The notes below the pieces were generated by a model. That model did no database searches. It was not told the origin of the DNA and worked only from the letters and a program-made list of their open reading frames with translations. Of a stretch of DNA of 64,000 nucleotides, positions 12,673 to 24,960 are shown in pieces. The stretch comes from Callorhinus ursinus (Eukaryota; Chordata; Mammalia; Carnivora; Otariidae): positions 7,581,795 to 7,645,794 of the forward strand of contig NW_020312902.1 in the NCBI RefSeq assembly GCF_003265705.1. The letters are read 5' to 3'. Each line of letters begins with the position of its first letter. Within the stretch, counting starts at the first letter, position 1. The translations under genes were made by a program, and so were the position numbers.

Positions 12673-12685
12673 GCATATATATATA

Positions 12686-12726
<41 letters not shown>
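12673..12726. repeat. (TA)n microsatellite with a TG interruption
   Basis: About 54 bp of alternating 'at' with one 'gtgt' interruption near 12690. It separates the ORF2 part of the L1 from its 3' end. Confidence 0.95.
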
Positions 12727-12991
12727 TGTGATTCCATTTATAAAAATTGCAAGAACAAGAAAAACTAATCTTTGATGATAGAAGTCAGAATAGTGGTTAC
12801 TCCTTGGGGAAGAGGTATGACTGGAAAGGGGCATGGGAATCATCTGCATGGTAACATAGAATGCTAACATTCTGTGTCTCTTTCTAGATTATGGCTACAC
12901 AGGTCTATATGTATTTAAAATCTTGTAAATTGTATGCTTAATATTTGTGTACTTACCATGTATGTTTGTACTACAATAAAAAATTTTTAAG
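12727..12991 (+). mobile_element. L1 3' end relic
   Basis: 'tgattccatttataaaaatt', 'agaatagtggttactccttg', 'ggtctatatgtatttaaaat' and 'tttgtactacaataaaaaat' are an L1 3' UTR in sense orientation, ending in a short A-rich tail. Probably the terminus of the element that begins at 10685. Confidence 0.75.
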
Positions 12992-12993
12992 AA

Positions 12994-13395
12994 TGCAAGC
13001 CAGAGTCTGACTCCATTTTTTGATGTTTGATTGCTGATAGCTTGTAAGCCTTACTGCTTTATCTTCCTCTTCTGTCCCACAGGCCCTAAACGTGAGCAAG
13101 CTGATAAGAAAGCTTGGGTGTTCCCTTCTTTGGCCCTGATGAGAAGTTCAAACTACCCAAGCCCCTGCCCACACATGGAGATTCTTATCTCATCTCCACC
13201 CCCTAACCACATAGGAAACCCTAGCCAGTCTCCTTTCCTGGCTCTCTAAAGGAGAAGTCACTTTCAGACCTGCTTGTGAGCTCTCCTGCTATTCCCAGAA
13301 AGTCTCTTTATGTGAATAATAAAACTTTTCATAAACTCTTGGTATGTGTATGACATTATCAGTCTCAATATCCAACCAGATTTTGACTTGGAAAA
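12994..13395 (+). mobile_element. Probable ERV1-type LTR fragment
   Basis: 'ccagagtctgactccatttt', 'gcaagctgataagaaagctt', 'accctagccagtctcctttc', 'ctttttcagacctgctt'-like text and 'gtgaataataaaacttttca' followed by 'gacattatcagtctcaatat' have the layout of a gammaretrovirus-like LTR: U3, then a polyadenylation signal, then a short U5. Clear TG...CA ends and TSDs are missing, so it may be truncated. Stop-free frames at 13031-13249 and 13344-13544 are incidental. Confidence 0.4.
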
Positions 13396-14327
13396 TTCAT
13401 CCTCCTTCTACAAATGACAACAGAGGGCCAGTGATTTTGCTTTGGTTTTGTGTTTTGTTTTCTGCTGCATCCTCAGTTACTATAATAATGCTTTTGCACA
13501 TAGTTTCTCAACCAATATATGTCGAATACATTGTTACTTGGTAACTACAAGGTTAGAAAATAAATAATTTGAATTGGTAGAAGGATAGATGGGAGAATGT
13601 CAATAGAAATCTCAATGTGTGTCTAAACCAAAAAAATAAAGATTTTCAAATCAGGCATGTGCCACGGGATGTACCAACTATAGTAGAACTACATCCATGA
13701 TAAAATAAATCTACTTGGAGTTATGAAAAAAAGAACCCAGCTGGTAAATGAATGAAAACTGCACAAGTTCTGGGGTAAAAAATGTCAGGAATTTCACTTC
13801 TCATTATGTGAAACAGCAGGCAAATAGGTCTCTGTGGAAATAATCCATCCTCCCGTGAGCACAGTGTGGCTCTTGCTTAAAAAAATTTTAAAAATAAAAA
13901 CATAAAAATCCCAAACCTCTGGGATTTTTTTCATTGCCTTATCCCTGGGATGTTTTGTTCTGGGTCAGCTCAGTGATGCTTTATAAAAGAGGACTGGAGC
14001 CCAAGACTATCTCTGATTGGAAATGACTTGTCAGAAAGACAGGGGCTCCTCTGGCCTCCCCACTGAACCACAAGTAGTCTAGAGTCAAGCTTCCCTGGAG
14101 AAGAGTCTTTGGTGAGCTCCAGGATTCAGCAACATAGTCTTCCCTGTGTTGCACTACATTTCCTTACCATGAATGGAGTCCCAGTGTAAGTAATCCTTTG
14201 TCTCAGAAATGTTCAGCCTTCCCCCTAGGTGTCAGGTGGCATCTCTGTAATTTCAAATGTGTATCTGATGTGCTGGTGCTGGGCATCAGGGAACATCCAG
14301 AGCCCCTAGAGTCTGGCTGTCTGTGAG
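13396..14327. other. Unassigned non-coding sequence
   Basis: No recognisable element. Mixed AT-rich DNA with no supported exon. Confidence 0.5.
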
Positions 14328-14343
14328 TAGAGAGGGAGGTCTT

Positions 14344-14563
14344 TTTTTTTTTTTTTTTTTAAGATCTTATTTATTTATTTGACAGAGAGAGAGAGAGAGA
14401 GAGAGAGATAGCAAGAGCAGGAACACAAGCAGGGGGAGTGGGAGAGGGAGAGAAGCAGGCTTCCCACTGAGCAGGGAGCCTGACGCGGGGCTCGATCCCA
14501 GGACCCTGGGATCATGACCTGAGCCGAAGGCAGACGCTTAATGACTGAGCCACCCAGGCGCCC
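14344..14563 (-). mobile_element. CAN SINE with TSD
   Basis: Minus-strand copy: a T-run at 14342-14360 is the reverse of the poly(A) tail, (GA)n at 14383-14407 is the reverse of the CT tract, and the head reads 'ctgagccacccaggcgccc'. The 16-bp TSD 'tagagagggaggtctt' is perfect at 14328-14343 and 14564-14579. The long tail and perfect duplication point to a relatively young copy. Confidence 0.95.
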
Positions 14564-14579
14564 TAGAGAGGGAGGTCTT

Positions 14580-15439
14580 ATCAACTGATTTCATGTCTGG
14601 ATCTTTGTCTCTCCACATAAGAAGTAAAGTCTATGCCTCTGGAATGAAAATGAAAATGGAGATGTTCTTAGGATGTCCACCAAACGAGGTCCATAGTGAC
14701 AACTCCCAAGTAGTCCTCTTTGGCCAGATTCATAAGTATGGGCTCTTTTTCACAGGCAAGAAATTAAGGTAAGAATTTTTAGACCCATAAGAAGGCAGGA
14801 GTTCTACTTATGGTCCCCATCTCAAGCTGAGAGAAAAAGTAGAAAAGAACTACCTGAGAACAATGGAGGATTATCCAGGAAGAAGGCCACACACAGGCTC
14901 CCAAAATGCAAGTCATTCTCCTTGCAACTTTAAATTTTTACCATTTTATGCTGCAGGGTGGGATGAAAATCTACAGATGCTAGCCTTGAATGTGACTAAG
15001 ACGCAGGATTTGGGGGAGGGCATTATGCAAATAAGGCTCTACCAAAATTGTGCTTTCCAAAAATAAGCAAAACAAAAGCATTTCTAAGGATCCTGTCAGT
15101 TAATAGCCACTAATGAAAGCTGAGGATGCTGTCAGGGCCACTTTGGAAACAGGACTTTTGAGATGCAAGGTTACTAGCAGTGCCCCATTCTCTGAAAGGG
15201 GTTGCAACTATCTGAACTAATGTTTTCTTCATTAACTCTTTTTTTTTTAAACTGCTGAAGGTCTAATTTTAAATTCCACACAGATTAAAACCCAGGTTAA
15301 GCATACTTAACATTAAACACATAGGCCAAAACACATGCAGTACAAGGATGAGAAGAGCAAATGCTCACATTGGTCTTCCTATGATACACATCTCTCTCTA
15401 CTTTACTATCCCACCAGAAAACAAGGGTTGGATCTTAAC
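14580..15439. other. Unassigned non-coding sequence
   Basis: No repeat or gene recognised. The frame at 14863-15066 has no recognisable product. Confidence 0.5.
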
Positions 15440-15655
15440 TGCTAGCATTCACTAAGCACTTAGAGAGCTATTTTAGTCACTGTGTTAAATGTTTTCTATG
15501 CTTTTCCTTAGCTAAACCTTACAGCCAACCTATGAAGTTGAAACAGAGGCACAGAGAGGTTAAGAGACCGAGCTAATAAGGTGTGAAGCTGGGATTTGAA
15601 CACAGAATCCGCCCTCTGGACCACTACTCATTCTGCCTCTGTTGGCACAATGCAT
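15440..15655 (-). repeat. MIR relic
   Basis: 'aacagaggcacagagaggtt', 'gctgggatttgaacacagaa' and 'ccgccctctggaccactact' match the reverse complement of the MIR core (tRNA-derived ancient mammalian SINE). Diverged, with no TSD. Confidence 0.75.
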
Positions 15656-17120
15656 ATTGGAATTCAGTTGTAAAACTGTGAAAATTCAACCCATAATTAG
15701 CTAAGCATGAACAACTGCATTTTGTGTCTCGTTTCAGCATCTCACATAACCCTCCTCAGGCCCGTTCCCCTTGCCTATAAGGAAGGTCAATATTGTGGTT
15801 GACCTGTGGAGAAAGGTGAAGATGACCTGAAGCCTCAGCCTGAAACCATGCCCTGACCGATTAGCAGTGTCTAAGGGTGCAGGTTGAAATGAAGGTGGCA
15901 TACTTGCCAAGAATGTGCCATCGTTTATCTAAACTAACCCCATTGTTCTACAAACAATAAAATTGAGGCCCAAAGAGAGAAAATGAACTGCTTAAAGCCA
16001 ATGCCAAACCCAATCAGAGCTCAAGTTTTCTTGATTCTAAATTTGCCACTTTTGCCTTACAGTCCTGCAGCCTTCTGCTTGCGAAGCAACATCCTAACCC
16101 CCTTCCCTATTTAACAGTATTGTTGTGAATAACCAACGTGACAATGCTCTTGAAATGTCATTGAAATCCATAAAAGCCTGATTTTCTAGCAGGGGGTTAT
16201 AAAAATCAGCAGCAGCATCAAACCATTCCTTACCAACAAGTTTTATCTTTTGGAAAATTTCCTTTTCAAGGGGATTATATAGGACATTTCTTCCAGTAAA
16301 ACTTCGGAAGCCTTCATCACCACAAAGACCTTTGCTAATTATTCTTACTGGGGCACCACTTAAGAGTCATGTGAACACTTACATGCCCACTTAGCGATGG
16401 CTGTCTAGTGGCCAAAAGTAGTTAATGCAGCTACCCAAGGTGCCTAAAATTACCCCAGGAAACAGTTTTAACACTAGGAAAATCACCCTCACTCAGTAAC
16501 TATCTAGCAATTTGAAGAAAGAAATCCATCAACTCTTCAGGGTACCATGATCATTTTTGTAATTTACCATTTGGGGCAGTAGCTAGCACGCGAATGCACC
16601 AAAAATGAGCCCAATTTTGTTTTGCGCCCCTTTCTCACTGCATCATCTCTAAGTCCAATTTGGCAAAAAGCATCATCTTAATGCAAGCATTGCTAAGAAA
16701 AGAACAGATGAACAAAAAGAAGAGAGAGACAGATGCACCTTTGGATGGAAGTTAGGTGTGGAACTTCACGCCACCAAAAATAAACAGTAAATTGACACCA
16801 AAATTAGTCATTTAGAAGGGCATCCAAGGAATATTCAGTGAACTCAAAACTTCCACAGATGTTGGAGAAATTGCTCACATAGAACTCTCTTCCTTCACAC
16901 ATTTAGCTTGGATTTGTTATAAATATTAAAGAACTTTTATCTGGTTTTCTGCTTTGCTAGCTGAGCAGGCCAACAGTGACACCAAAAGCCTTAATTTTTT
17001 TTTTCAAGACAGACTTTGATACCTCAGAGAGGTTAGTTTTGTGCCTGACACAAGGTCCTATATACAGTAGATATTTACTAATTATTTGTATGATATAAAT
17101 TAGCATTGGCCCTGTGTTTA
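15656..17120. other. Unassigned non-coding sequence
   Basis: No element recognised apart from a weak MIR-like phrase near 15950-16060 ('aaacaataaaattgaggccc'). No exon supported. Confidence 0.45.
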
Positions 17121-17335
17121 GCACGCTAAGTCCTTAGCACACTACTGGAGTGCTTACCCACACTGTCTTAACTCATCAACAGTGCCTATTCCACACGTGG
17201 TTGTAAAGATTACCTTCATTTTACAGGGAGCAAAATGAGGTCACTGAGCCCAGATCACAGCGCTGGTAAGTGAGGAAGGCAGGATTCCAAACCAGCCTCT
17301 CGGGTTCCAGGACATCCTAAGCACCACGTTGCATT
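17121..17335 (-). repeat. MIR relic
   Basis: 'ttcattttacagggagcaaa', 'aggtcactgagcccagatca', 'gctggtaagtgaggaaggca' and 'ggattccaaaccagcctctc' follow the MIR reverse complement. Confidence 0.7.
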
Positions 17336-18060
17336 TTATGAGTTTGATAAAATCTGACATTCCAGTCATTGAATATTTGGAGAAGATTGCATGTGAATTG
17401 TGTTCAGTCATGAGGTATGATGACCTGATGTAACATGGCCAGTGTACAATGTGTTTTAGCTTTGACCTTTGAAGCCAGCTTCACAAAGGATTACACTGTT
17501 CTTGAAATGTCATTTCTGATCAGTTATTTAGGTGTCACATGAGGGCTTGTGCCTCTCACTTCCCTCTGGCCTTTTGGATTGTTTGCTATTCAGTTTACAA
17601 ACTGGAAAATAGATCAGTAAGGGGAGGGGAGGACGAAATAGGAGAGAAAACTGGGTATAGAGGTTTGGTAAGTAGTTTTGTTACATATACCTGCCCCACA
17701 ACCACCAAATCATGCCTTGCTATATTATATGGAGGAAAAAAAAAGGTCTAAATCAGCTTTCCCTAGGAAGCTTCTTCATTATTCACATGAAGACAACAGG
17801 GGAAATGCTGAAGGAGTCTTCCTTTTGAAAATTTGTTCCCTGGGCAACATTCATTCATCTCTTACCCTTTGATCTATCTGCAAATCCTTGGTGCGATCTG
17901 CTTCCTGCATCAGAACTCAGCACAAGCCTATCATCCTATCATGGACAGATTAAAGCCTCACTGAAAAATAATAATAGAGATGAGAGGAAGTTTCCTTGGT
18001 TCTTGTTTTAGCTTTCGGGTCCCTCATCAGAGAACTGCACAGGCTTTGCCAAGATAAACA

Positions 18061-18093
<33 letters not shown>

Positions 18094-20559
18094 CATTAGC
18101 CTGGCCCTAGAAAGTGGTCTTTGGAATGAGAGAAGAGTTTTCTCTATGTACGGTGCTCGCCTCTGTTCCTGTATTTGCTCATCTTCTGCTGTGATTATGT
18201 GATCTGGAAAGATCAAGCTGGAAAGGTTTCAGCACTGCATGGTGGTGTGGGTGGCCAGCCACCGCTGAGATCTACTAATTAATACCAAGGCAGGGGCTTT
18301 CCCTCCATTTCATCAACCATCAGTACACTAATTTATCATGAGGACAGTTTTGCTACTTGGAGACACTGAGGGAAAAGGCATCTACTTCTCAACCATGCTC
18401 AGATTGGGTCAACCAGTGAATATGTTTACCAGAGATTGAAAGGGTGGAATAGAAGGTATCAACTACTCAACAGCCAATTCATGATAACAAAATGTTTATA
18501 TCTTCCAAATTAATAGGTATCAAGGATGTTTGATCCAGTATCAGAGCTAGGAATCAAGGATCCCATGACCAACTCAATACCAGGGACACCTGATCCCAGA
18601 TGTTTTAAGAAGAGTCCATTAGAATTAACAATACCATGTTCTCCAAATGCTGTTGGGTGGATCTGAGGATCATGCTGACAACTCTTTGTTAGGGACCATA
18701 TAAGAGCTGGTTCTGTCTCCAGAAGATTCTGACATGGCCTCTGTTCAAGAAGACAAGGAAAAAAAAATACCTTGTACACTTGGATTCCCAACCTTCTCAG
18801 TGCCCTCATTGGTCAAGTGAAAACAAATTAAAGCAGAAATCTTAGGAGTCAATCCTGAAGTTGTTGAACATCTGTTACCAAGCTGGGTGCTCCTGGCCAA
18901 CAGAAGCCTTAACAGTGTGGCTGGAAATGAATACAACTTAAAGGTGATAATGAATATTCAACCAAGCAGGTGATGTTGAGCCTCACACTTGCAGCATTTT
19001 CCGCCTAAATTATCCAAGCTTCAGAGACTCATAACTACTCATTCCAAAATCAAGTGCTATTTCAGCTACATCCAAGACCAATCTTAAGGTGGCATGCCCA
19101 ATCATCACCACCACCTTTGGGAAACACTTCCCTTTCTTCAACCTCTCCCTGATCAAACCTGGGGTTTGGTCACTAAGGCTCATGAATGCTTGGATGGGAT
19201 GCTCAAACATAAGGCACACCTAATAAGAGCCCCAGTACAAGTGAGTCGCCACTACTGTATTGAAATTCTTCAACTTGCTATAAGTAAGCAAGAGAGTTTG
19301 AAAAAGTATCACTCTCAGGTGAATTGAAGCATCTCTTAAAGGGGAGACCCATGCCCCATACAATCAAACAAAAATGGTGCAGTGTTTCAGACAGAGAGGG
19401 ATTCCCATTACATAAACCCCATGAAATTCATTGTTGGAATCACTCCATTTACAGAAGGTCAGGGTTCCTTCCCAAGTTCCTCTGAACAGAATCTGAGTTG
19501 GTCCCTGCCTTTGGTCTTAAAGTGGTTGGGTCTCCATGCAATCTCACCAGAATTGGGGGAAATCAGCACATATGACTCAGAATTTTTTTAAGTTCAGTTC
19601 ACGTTTTTGTTTTCTTTGTGTGTGTGTGTATTATCTACACATATATGAAGAAAAGGGCTGGAAGCCTCCACTTGTCTCAGAACTGACACTTTGTCTTTCT
19701 GCTTTACTTCTTGCTCCACTAAAACATTTCCAAGCAAAATTTCCACCTTTCAAGTCTTAGCTGGAAATCAGCAACCAAATGTCTTTGGGGGATATCAAAT
19801 GCTGGGGTTTAGCAAAAACCTTTTGCATGTCTGGTCAATTTGTTTTGTGTTGGAAGGACATTTAATCGATATCTGTCTGATTCGCTTACACATGTATCAT
19901 CTAAAAGTCATTTTGAAAGAACCATTTCACTCCCAGGAAACTTTTATACATCTGTTTCTGGAGATATGTAAGAGATATTATAAATTTTCTTGTACCAAGA
20001 GAATGACCATTCAAATCCCTCACGCATCCAGAGCTTAAGGAAATGAAAGATTTTAGGACTGCTCTAAACCTATAACATCATACAAATTCTCCCATTACTC
20101 CTAAGTGCATAAATGATTACTCCATCTCTTTATTTTTATATAGAACAAAAGGCAACTATTAGACAAAAGTGATGGTACTGACCAATTCCTAACCAACCGA
20201 CTTCCACAAATCCCTTAAAACTTTGCATGTTCCCTCACATCCTCAATAAAGGGCCAGTTCAGATTATAAATAGATAGAAATAATCCCATTTTATTCCCCA
20301 AGGAAACCATATTTTCAAAACTCCACAATTTTGGCATAACATTCAGGCCCCATCTTAGTCTACAAATACATTTCTGCCATGAAAAACCTACTTAAGCATC
20401 ATGTTTCAAATGAGAAGTATTAAAACTTAGAGCAAGAAAAAACATTACATTCAATTTGCCTTTCTTTGTGGTTTTTCTTTCTTCAGTCATTGGTGTCCAG
20501 CAATATATTAAGATTTCTCATAAAATAACAACTAATAATCACTAACAGACTAAACCAAT
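17336..20559. other. Long unassigned stretch
   Basis: Mostly unique-looking sequence. It holds a 30-bp A-run at 18063-18092 without a recognisable element in front of it. The block from about 18500 to 19600 is unusually free of named repeats and carries several medium open frames on both strands (for example 18510-18809 minus, 19094-19327 plus, 19691-20038 plus). None shows a domain or motif I recognise. It could be a decayed retrovirus-like or other retro-derived segment, but I cannot support that. Confidence 0.4.
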
Positions 20560-20750
20560 CATGTAGTCTATGAGCCCTTAACTCCATTATCCTATCTACT
20601 CTTGACACCTACCTTCTGAAATATATCCAATTATCACTCCCATTTAACAGAGAAGAGAACTCAGGTGATCACCGTGCCTGTAAGTGGCAACAATGGGATT
20701 CAAATCTACTCTGTCTGACACCACAGCCTGGCTCCTTACATAGTCTGCCT
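20560..20750 (-). repeat. MIR relic
   Basis: 'cccatttaacagagaagaga', 'cctgtaagtggcaacaatgg', 'gattcaaatctactctgtct' and 'acaccacagcctggctcctt' correspond to MIR in reverse. Confidence 0.65.
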
Positions 20751-21769
20751 CCAAGGAAAACAGTAACAGAAACATATTTCAAAAACTACAGAAAATAGGA
20801 AATAAAAAACAACCCATTAATCCACCCTAACACAACATGTTGGAGCATTTGGTGATTTTCTTCATGAAGCTCTCTCCTTACATGTATGATAATAATGAAT
20901 ATTTTCCTTTTTTCAATTAACATTATATCAAATATTTTCCATGTTACCATAGAAACTTCATGATAGTCACTTTTTTTTTTCATTGGCTGCACAACATTTC
21001 ACTGGGTAGACAGACCATAAACTATTATCCACTTGATGTAGCAGCTAGGTTGTTTCAATGTTTCATCCAATATTAAAAATATTGAACATCTTTGTGTACA
21101 TACATTCTTTCTTAGAATATGCTTAGAATTGATGGTCAGAAATGAAATCACTGTGTCAAGGAGCGTGGATCTGTTAATAGCTCTTACTAAACCACTTCAT
21201 TCCTTTCTAAAAATTTATACCAATATCCGCAACTGCCTTTTTTATCCTCAGTAGCATTAAGCATTACCTTTTATGTGTTTGTGTTGTTTTAACAAGTAAA
21301 AGTGAAAGTGGGGTTCAGTGGTGTGTACAATCGCATTTCTATGATCACTAATGAGATCAAAGTTTTTCCATGTTGAAATTATTAGATGGATGTTGATACT
21401 CTCATTTATAAGATGAGGAAAGAGAGGTTCAACATAAATGATACAAATAGCACTAAAACTTAAAAAAAATAGCACTAAAACTGGTTCTAGAATCAGTTTT
21501 TCCAGTTAGTATTTGTTAGTTAAATAAATAAAAGAAAGAGTAAATGGAAAAAAAAAAAAAAAGAATGAGCATCTCATTCCAAGTTTCCCGCCATTAAGCA
21601 CACTGCTTTCCTTATCCCGCTCCTGTTCCCTTAAATTCTAAATTATTTTTTCCAAGTCTGCCACAATCAAGGAAGAATATTGTGAGTTATCTCCCCCTGC
21701 AGTGGAACAGGGCATCTGACATCATAAACAGAATACTGGAATGATCTAAATAGACCAAGCTCAGTCTGG
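20751..21769. other. Unassigned sequence with possible L1 scraps
   Basis: The text from about 20920 to 21260 ('tttcattggctgcacaacat', 'ggttgtttcaatgtttca', 'tgtgtcaaggagcgtgga') resembles antisense L1 3' UTR phrases but is too diverged to delimit. A 16-bp direct duplication ('aaatagcactaaaact') lies at 21445-21460 and 21467-21482. An A-run is at 21549-21562. Confidence 0.4.
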
Positions 21770-21870
21770 TTCTTACTCTGCCTGTATTGAGCTGCACGAC
21801 CCTGGACCAGGCATGTGTCACATTTTCCTCGACTATGGAAAATGACTAAATGATTTCTCAGATCTTTGCC
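21770..21870 (+). repeat. MIR relic, short
   Basis: 'cttactctgcctgtattgag', 'ctgcacgaccctggaccagg' and 'cacattttcctcgactatgg' follow the central MIR region in sense orientation. Confidence 0.5.
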
Positions 21871-22139
21871 ATTTCCAACTGATTATGGTTATAAAATAGA
21901 GAGCTGCATTGGGCAACCAAAACAGATTATCATTCCCCGCCTTGTATCCGAATGACACAAAGTCACGCCACAGAATAGTTAAGACACAAAACAGGTTTTA
22001 AAGCTGCAGCACCTTTTCCACCAGATCATCATGGTGATTGGAATGCTTTCCACCAATCACGAATATAAAAGAAGAGGTACTTAGCCACTTCTGAGCCCAG
22101 TAACACTGCTTCCCATGGCTTCGCATAGTCAGTGGATGG

Positions 22140-22430
22140 ATTAGAACGTGACCTAGCAGAATACAGACCTGGGTCAGATGGACATGGGTTTGGACCCAAC
22201 CTCTGGCTCTTCCTCATGGTAAGACCCTGGGAAAGTTACCATCCAACTGAGGCTTAGTTCAGGCTCAGGCAGGTCCAAGTCCCAAATATCCATCACATAT
22301 GGGTAAGAATTATACCTCCTTATGGAGTGTCTTTAAGCATTCAAGGTAATAATACTTTATAAAGTTCTTGCCACATGCCATGCACTATGGAACATGTTTC
22401 ATAAAGGTCACCAATGGTCACCATTAATTA
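22140..22430 (+). repeat. MIR relic, nearly full length
   Basis: 'atacagacctgggtcagatg', 'catgggtttggacccaacct', 'ctggctcttcctcatggtaa' and 'gaccctgggaaagttaccat' are the MIR core; 'gggtaagaattatacctcct' and 'gttcttgccacatgccatgc' continue into its 3' part. A short insertion follows 'aggcttagttcaggc'. Confidence 0.7.
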
Positions 22431-23995
22431 GTAAACTAGAAGTTTTCCTCAGAACCACGAGAGGGAGAGTGACAAATGGACAATTCAGAGGTGACTCAGC
22501 TGTCCGCTCACCCAACAATCTCTTTCAGCCAGTTAGAGGTGGCCTGCTTCTCCTTGTAGGGCACAACCTCTGAGGAACTCAGGCCTCTGTAGACACCGAA
22601 GCACTGCTCTGGGGCACATTTTCTGGGGCTGAGTTAGTGCCCTCTCTCATACAACAAACACTTTGTGGTGCTAATGGAAATTTAATCTCTGTGGCTTTTG
22701 GGATTTAAACCGAGCCCTGAGTCCTGGACCTGATCTTGGCTCATCATCTCAGACTCCAACTGGCTCTTTGAACTGTTATTACCCTGATCCTTCTACTTAG
22801 GCTCCAGAAAGTGGTTGAAGGTGTTTTCAAAGGAAACTGCTAGAAGCTGATTCTGGAAACCCTTGGCATAATTAAACACCAGAGATTCACTGAGAACCAG
22901 AGGAGCTCCAGGTCACAAATTGCCACAGTGACTGTTTACATGATATTTCACAGAATATTCATTTCTATTCCACAGAGGCAGAAGTATCCCTTTGTTAGCA
23001 AACATGCCTGCCTTCATCGCTTGGCCAAATTATTTCTTTGGATAATTGGGAGCCAGAGAATTAGAGAGAAGAAACTTGGAGGTGCGTGCTGATGAATGAT
23101 TAGCTACAGAGAACAGAAGGTCTTCTACTCAGTGGCGGAGGGCAGAGAAGGATAACAGCAAGAAAAGTCTCCTTCAGTCTCACTGAATAATATGGCTGCA
23201 AAGGACCTCAGCTGCAGGGGGTTTTGTTGTCATTATTTGGGTTTGGTCTACTTTGGTTTAGATTGCTAGAGCTTGGTTTTGACTTCTTATTTGTTTTATT
23301 TTTGTCTATATGTAAGTACAGTGCCTGTTTCAATCAGTCCCCCTCCCACTTGCCTTTCTCCACCACAGATTGAGCACCACTGTTTTGGGCCCTGGGTCAG
23401 GCACTCGCTTATGTTTACTCTCAACTCCTTCTTTCCTGAGTGTGTTTGGCACAATAATACCTACCTCCCAAGGTAGTGGTGAGGTTCAAGTAACTCGCCA
23501 AAGGATATGGACTAGAAGAGCCAGAGTCAGGATTCATACCTATAGCCTTCTTCTCTCAACCAAAAGAAGGTGGATGCCCATGTAAGAATAGGGAAGGGAC
23601 AAGAAGAACACTGTTCCTAACTGCATCTGTCCAATAGGACTTTACATCTGAGTGTAGTTAAGCAAGAGCTTCTGCAAAGCCAGGAGCCGGACTGGATGAG
23701 AATGAGAAAGTGCCCCAGAAGTCGAGAAGGTGAGAGGTGAATCGTCCATTTTTGTATCCCCCACAATGGGGCCAGCACAGAGTCTAGGCACAAGCATCAT
23801 GTGTCAGAGCAGATTAATTGGCAATGACTGCCTGAAATCCTGTCTTAAGAAGGATTCTGGAGCCCCTGAATGGCTCAATGGAGAAGGGTTTTGTGATCAT
23901 TTATTGATGTCTGCTATGGGCCAAGCGAGAGAGGCTAGAACCAAGCATGTCATCTATTTGCCATCTCCAGGAATCAAAGCTATATTATGTTCCTC
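22431..23995. other. Unassigned non-coding sequence
   Basis: No gene seen. Weak MIR-like text near 23450-23545 ('aataatacctacctcccaag'). The 102-codon frame at 23730-24038 runs into the L1 tail and is treated as chance. Confidence 0.45.
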
Positions 23996-24009
23996 AAAAG
24001 ACCTTGAGA

Positions 24010-24186
24010 CTTCTACTTATAAGATAAATAATTTCTAGAGATATAATTTATAGCATGGTGACTACAGTTAATAATACCCTATTACATATTTGAAAGTTGC
24101 GGTACACCTGAAACTAATACAAAGCTATATGTCAATTCTATCTCAATAAAACTTGGAAAAAATAAATTAACTTTCAAAAAAGAAGA
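24010..24186 (+). mobile_element. Short 5'-truncated L1 3' end with TSD
   Basis: 'gcatggtgactacagttaat', 'atttgaaagttgcggtacac', 'ctgaaactaatacaaagcta' and 'gtcaattctatctcaataaa' are the terminal bases of an L1, followed by an A-rich tail. The imperfect 14-bp duplication 'aaaagacctt(g/t)aga' at 23996-24009 and 24187-24200 bounds the insertion. Confidence 0.85.
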
Positions 24187-24200
24187 AAAAGACCTTTAGA

Positions 24201-24589
24201 TACTATTAAGAATGGTGACAAAGGCAGTTTCTTCCTTTAACTATTCATAAAGGCAACTCTTCTGGTAAACACTGCCCCACTTCTCAACACATAGTTCGTT
24301 GACCTCATGCCTTAGATCAGTCTCCCCCTCTCTGGTTTTTCAGGAATTTTGCACAGGACAATTCTTTCCTCCAGCTGAATTTCCAGAAAGTTACTTGCAA
24401 AGCAGAGAACAATCTGGGGGAAGAAATGGGGAAAAAGAGAAATGTTTTTTCAAGCGTAATACACAAAACTATGACATGATTTTTACAGTCTACTGCTGAA
24501 ATATTTTTGGATTATAGCAACTCAAAGAGTTGGCCCCTTAAGCCAAAAACAAATGGATTGCATTTCCTTGCCCCACTATAGACATGATG
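24201..24589. other. Unassigned non-coding sequence
   Basis: Nothing recognisable. Confidence 0.5.
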
Positions 24590-24960
24590 CAGGCTTTAAT
24601 TCCTTCAACAAACATATATTGAACTCCTGTGATTGTCCAATATTGGTCTAGGAACTAAAGACGCAAAGATGGATATTGACAGTCCCTTTTCATGAGGAGC
24701 TCACATCTTGTGAGAAGGCAGACAGCAAACAGCAAACCAAATTCAACAGGGTAAATAAATGCTCTGGTGGGTTCTGTCCCTGTTAGAACAGTGAAGGGAA
24801 CCTACTCTGATCTGATGAAGAGGGCCAGGGAAGGTTTCACAGAGAAAGAGGTCATAAGACCCACGAAACTAGATCTTAACGAGTCATAGGAATTTTCCAG
24901 ATGAAGAGGAAGGATGAACAGACTGAGAGGAAGAAACAGCATGTACAGAAGCAAGGAGGA
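24590..24960. repeat. Ancient interspersed repeat ('caacaaatatttattgag' type)
   Basis: 'cttcaacaaacatatattga', 'tggtctaggaactaaagacg', 'catgaggagctcacatcttg', 'gaaggtttcacagagaaaga' and 'acagcatgtacagaagcaag' follow, in order, a common old mammalian repeat related to L2 or a similar family. The family name is uncertain. Confidence 0.45.

Noticed and set aside
21445..21482. 16-bp direct repeat as a target-site duplication of an unseen insertion
   Set aside because: Only six bases lie between the copies, so it is better explained as a local tandem duplication.
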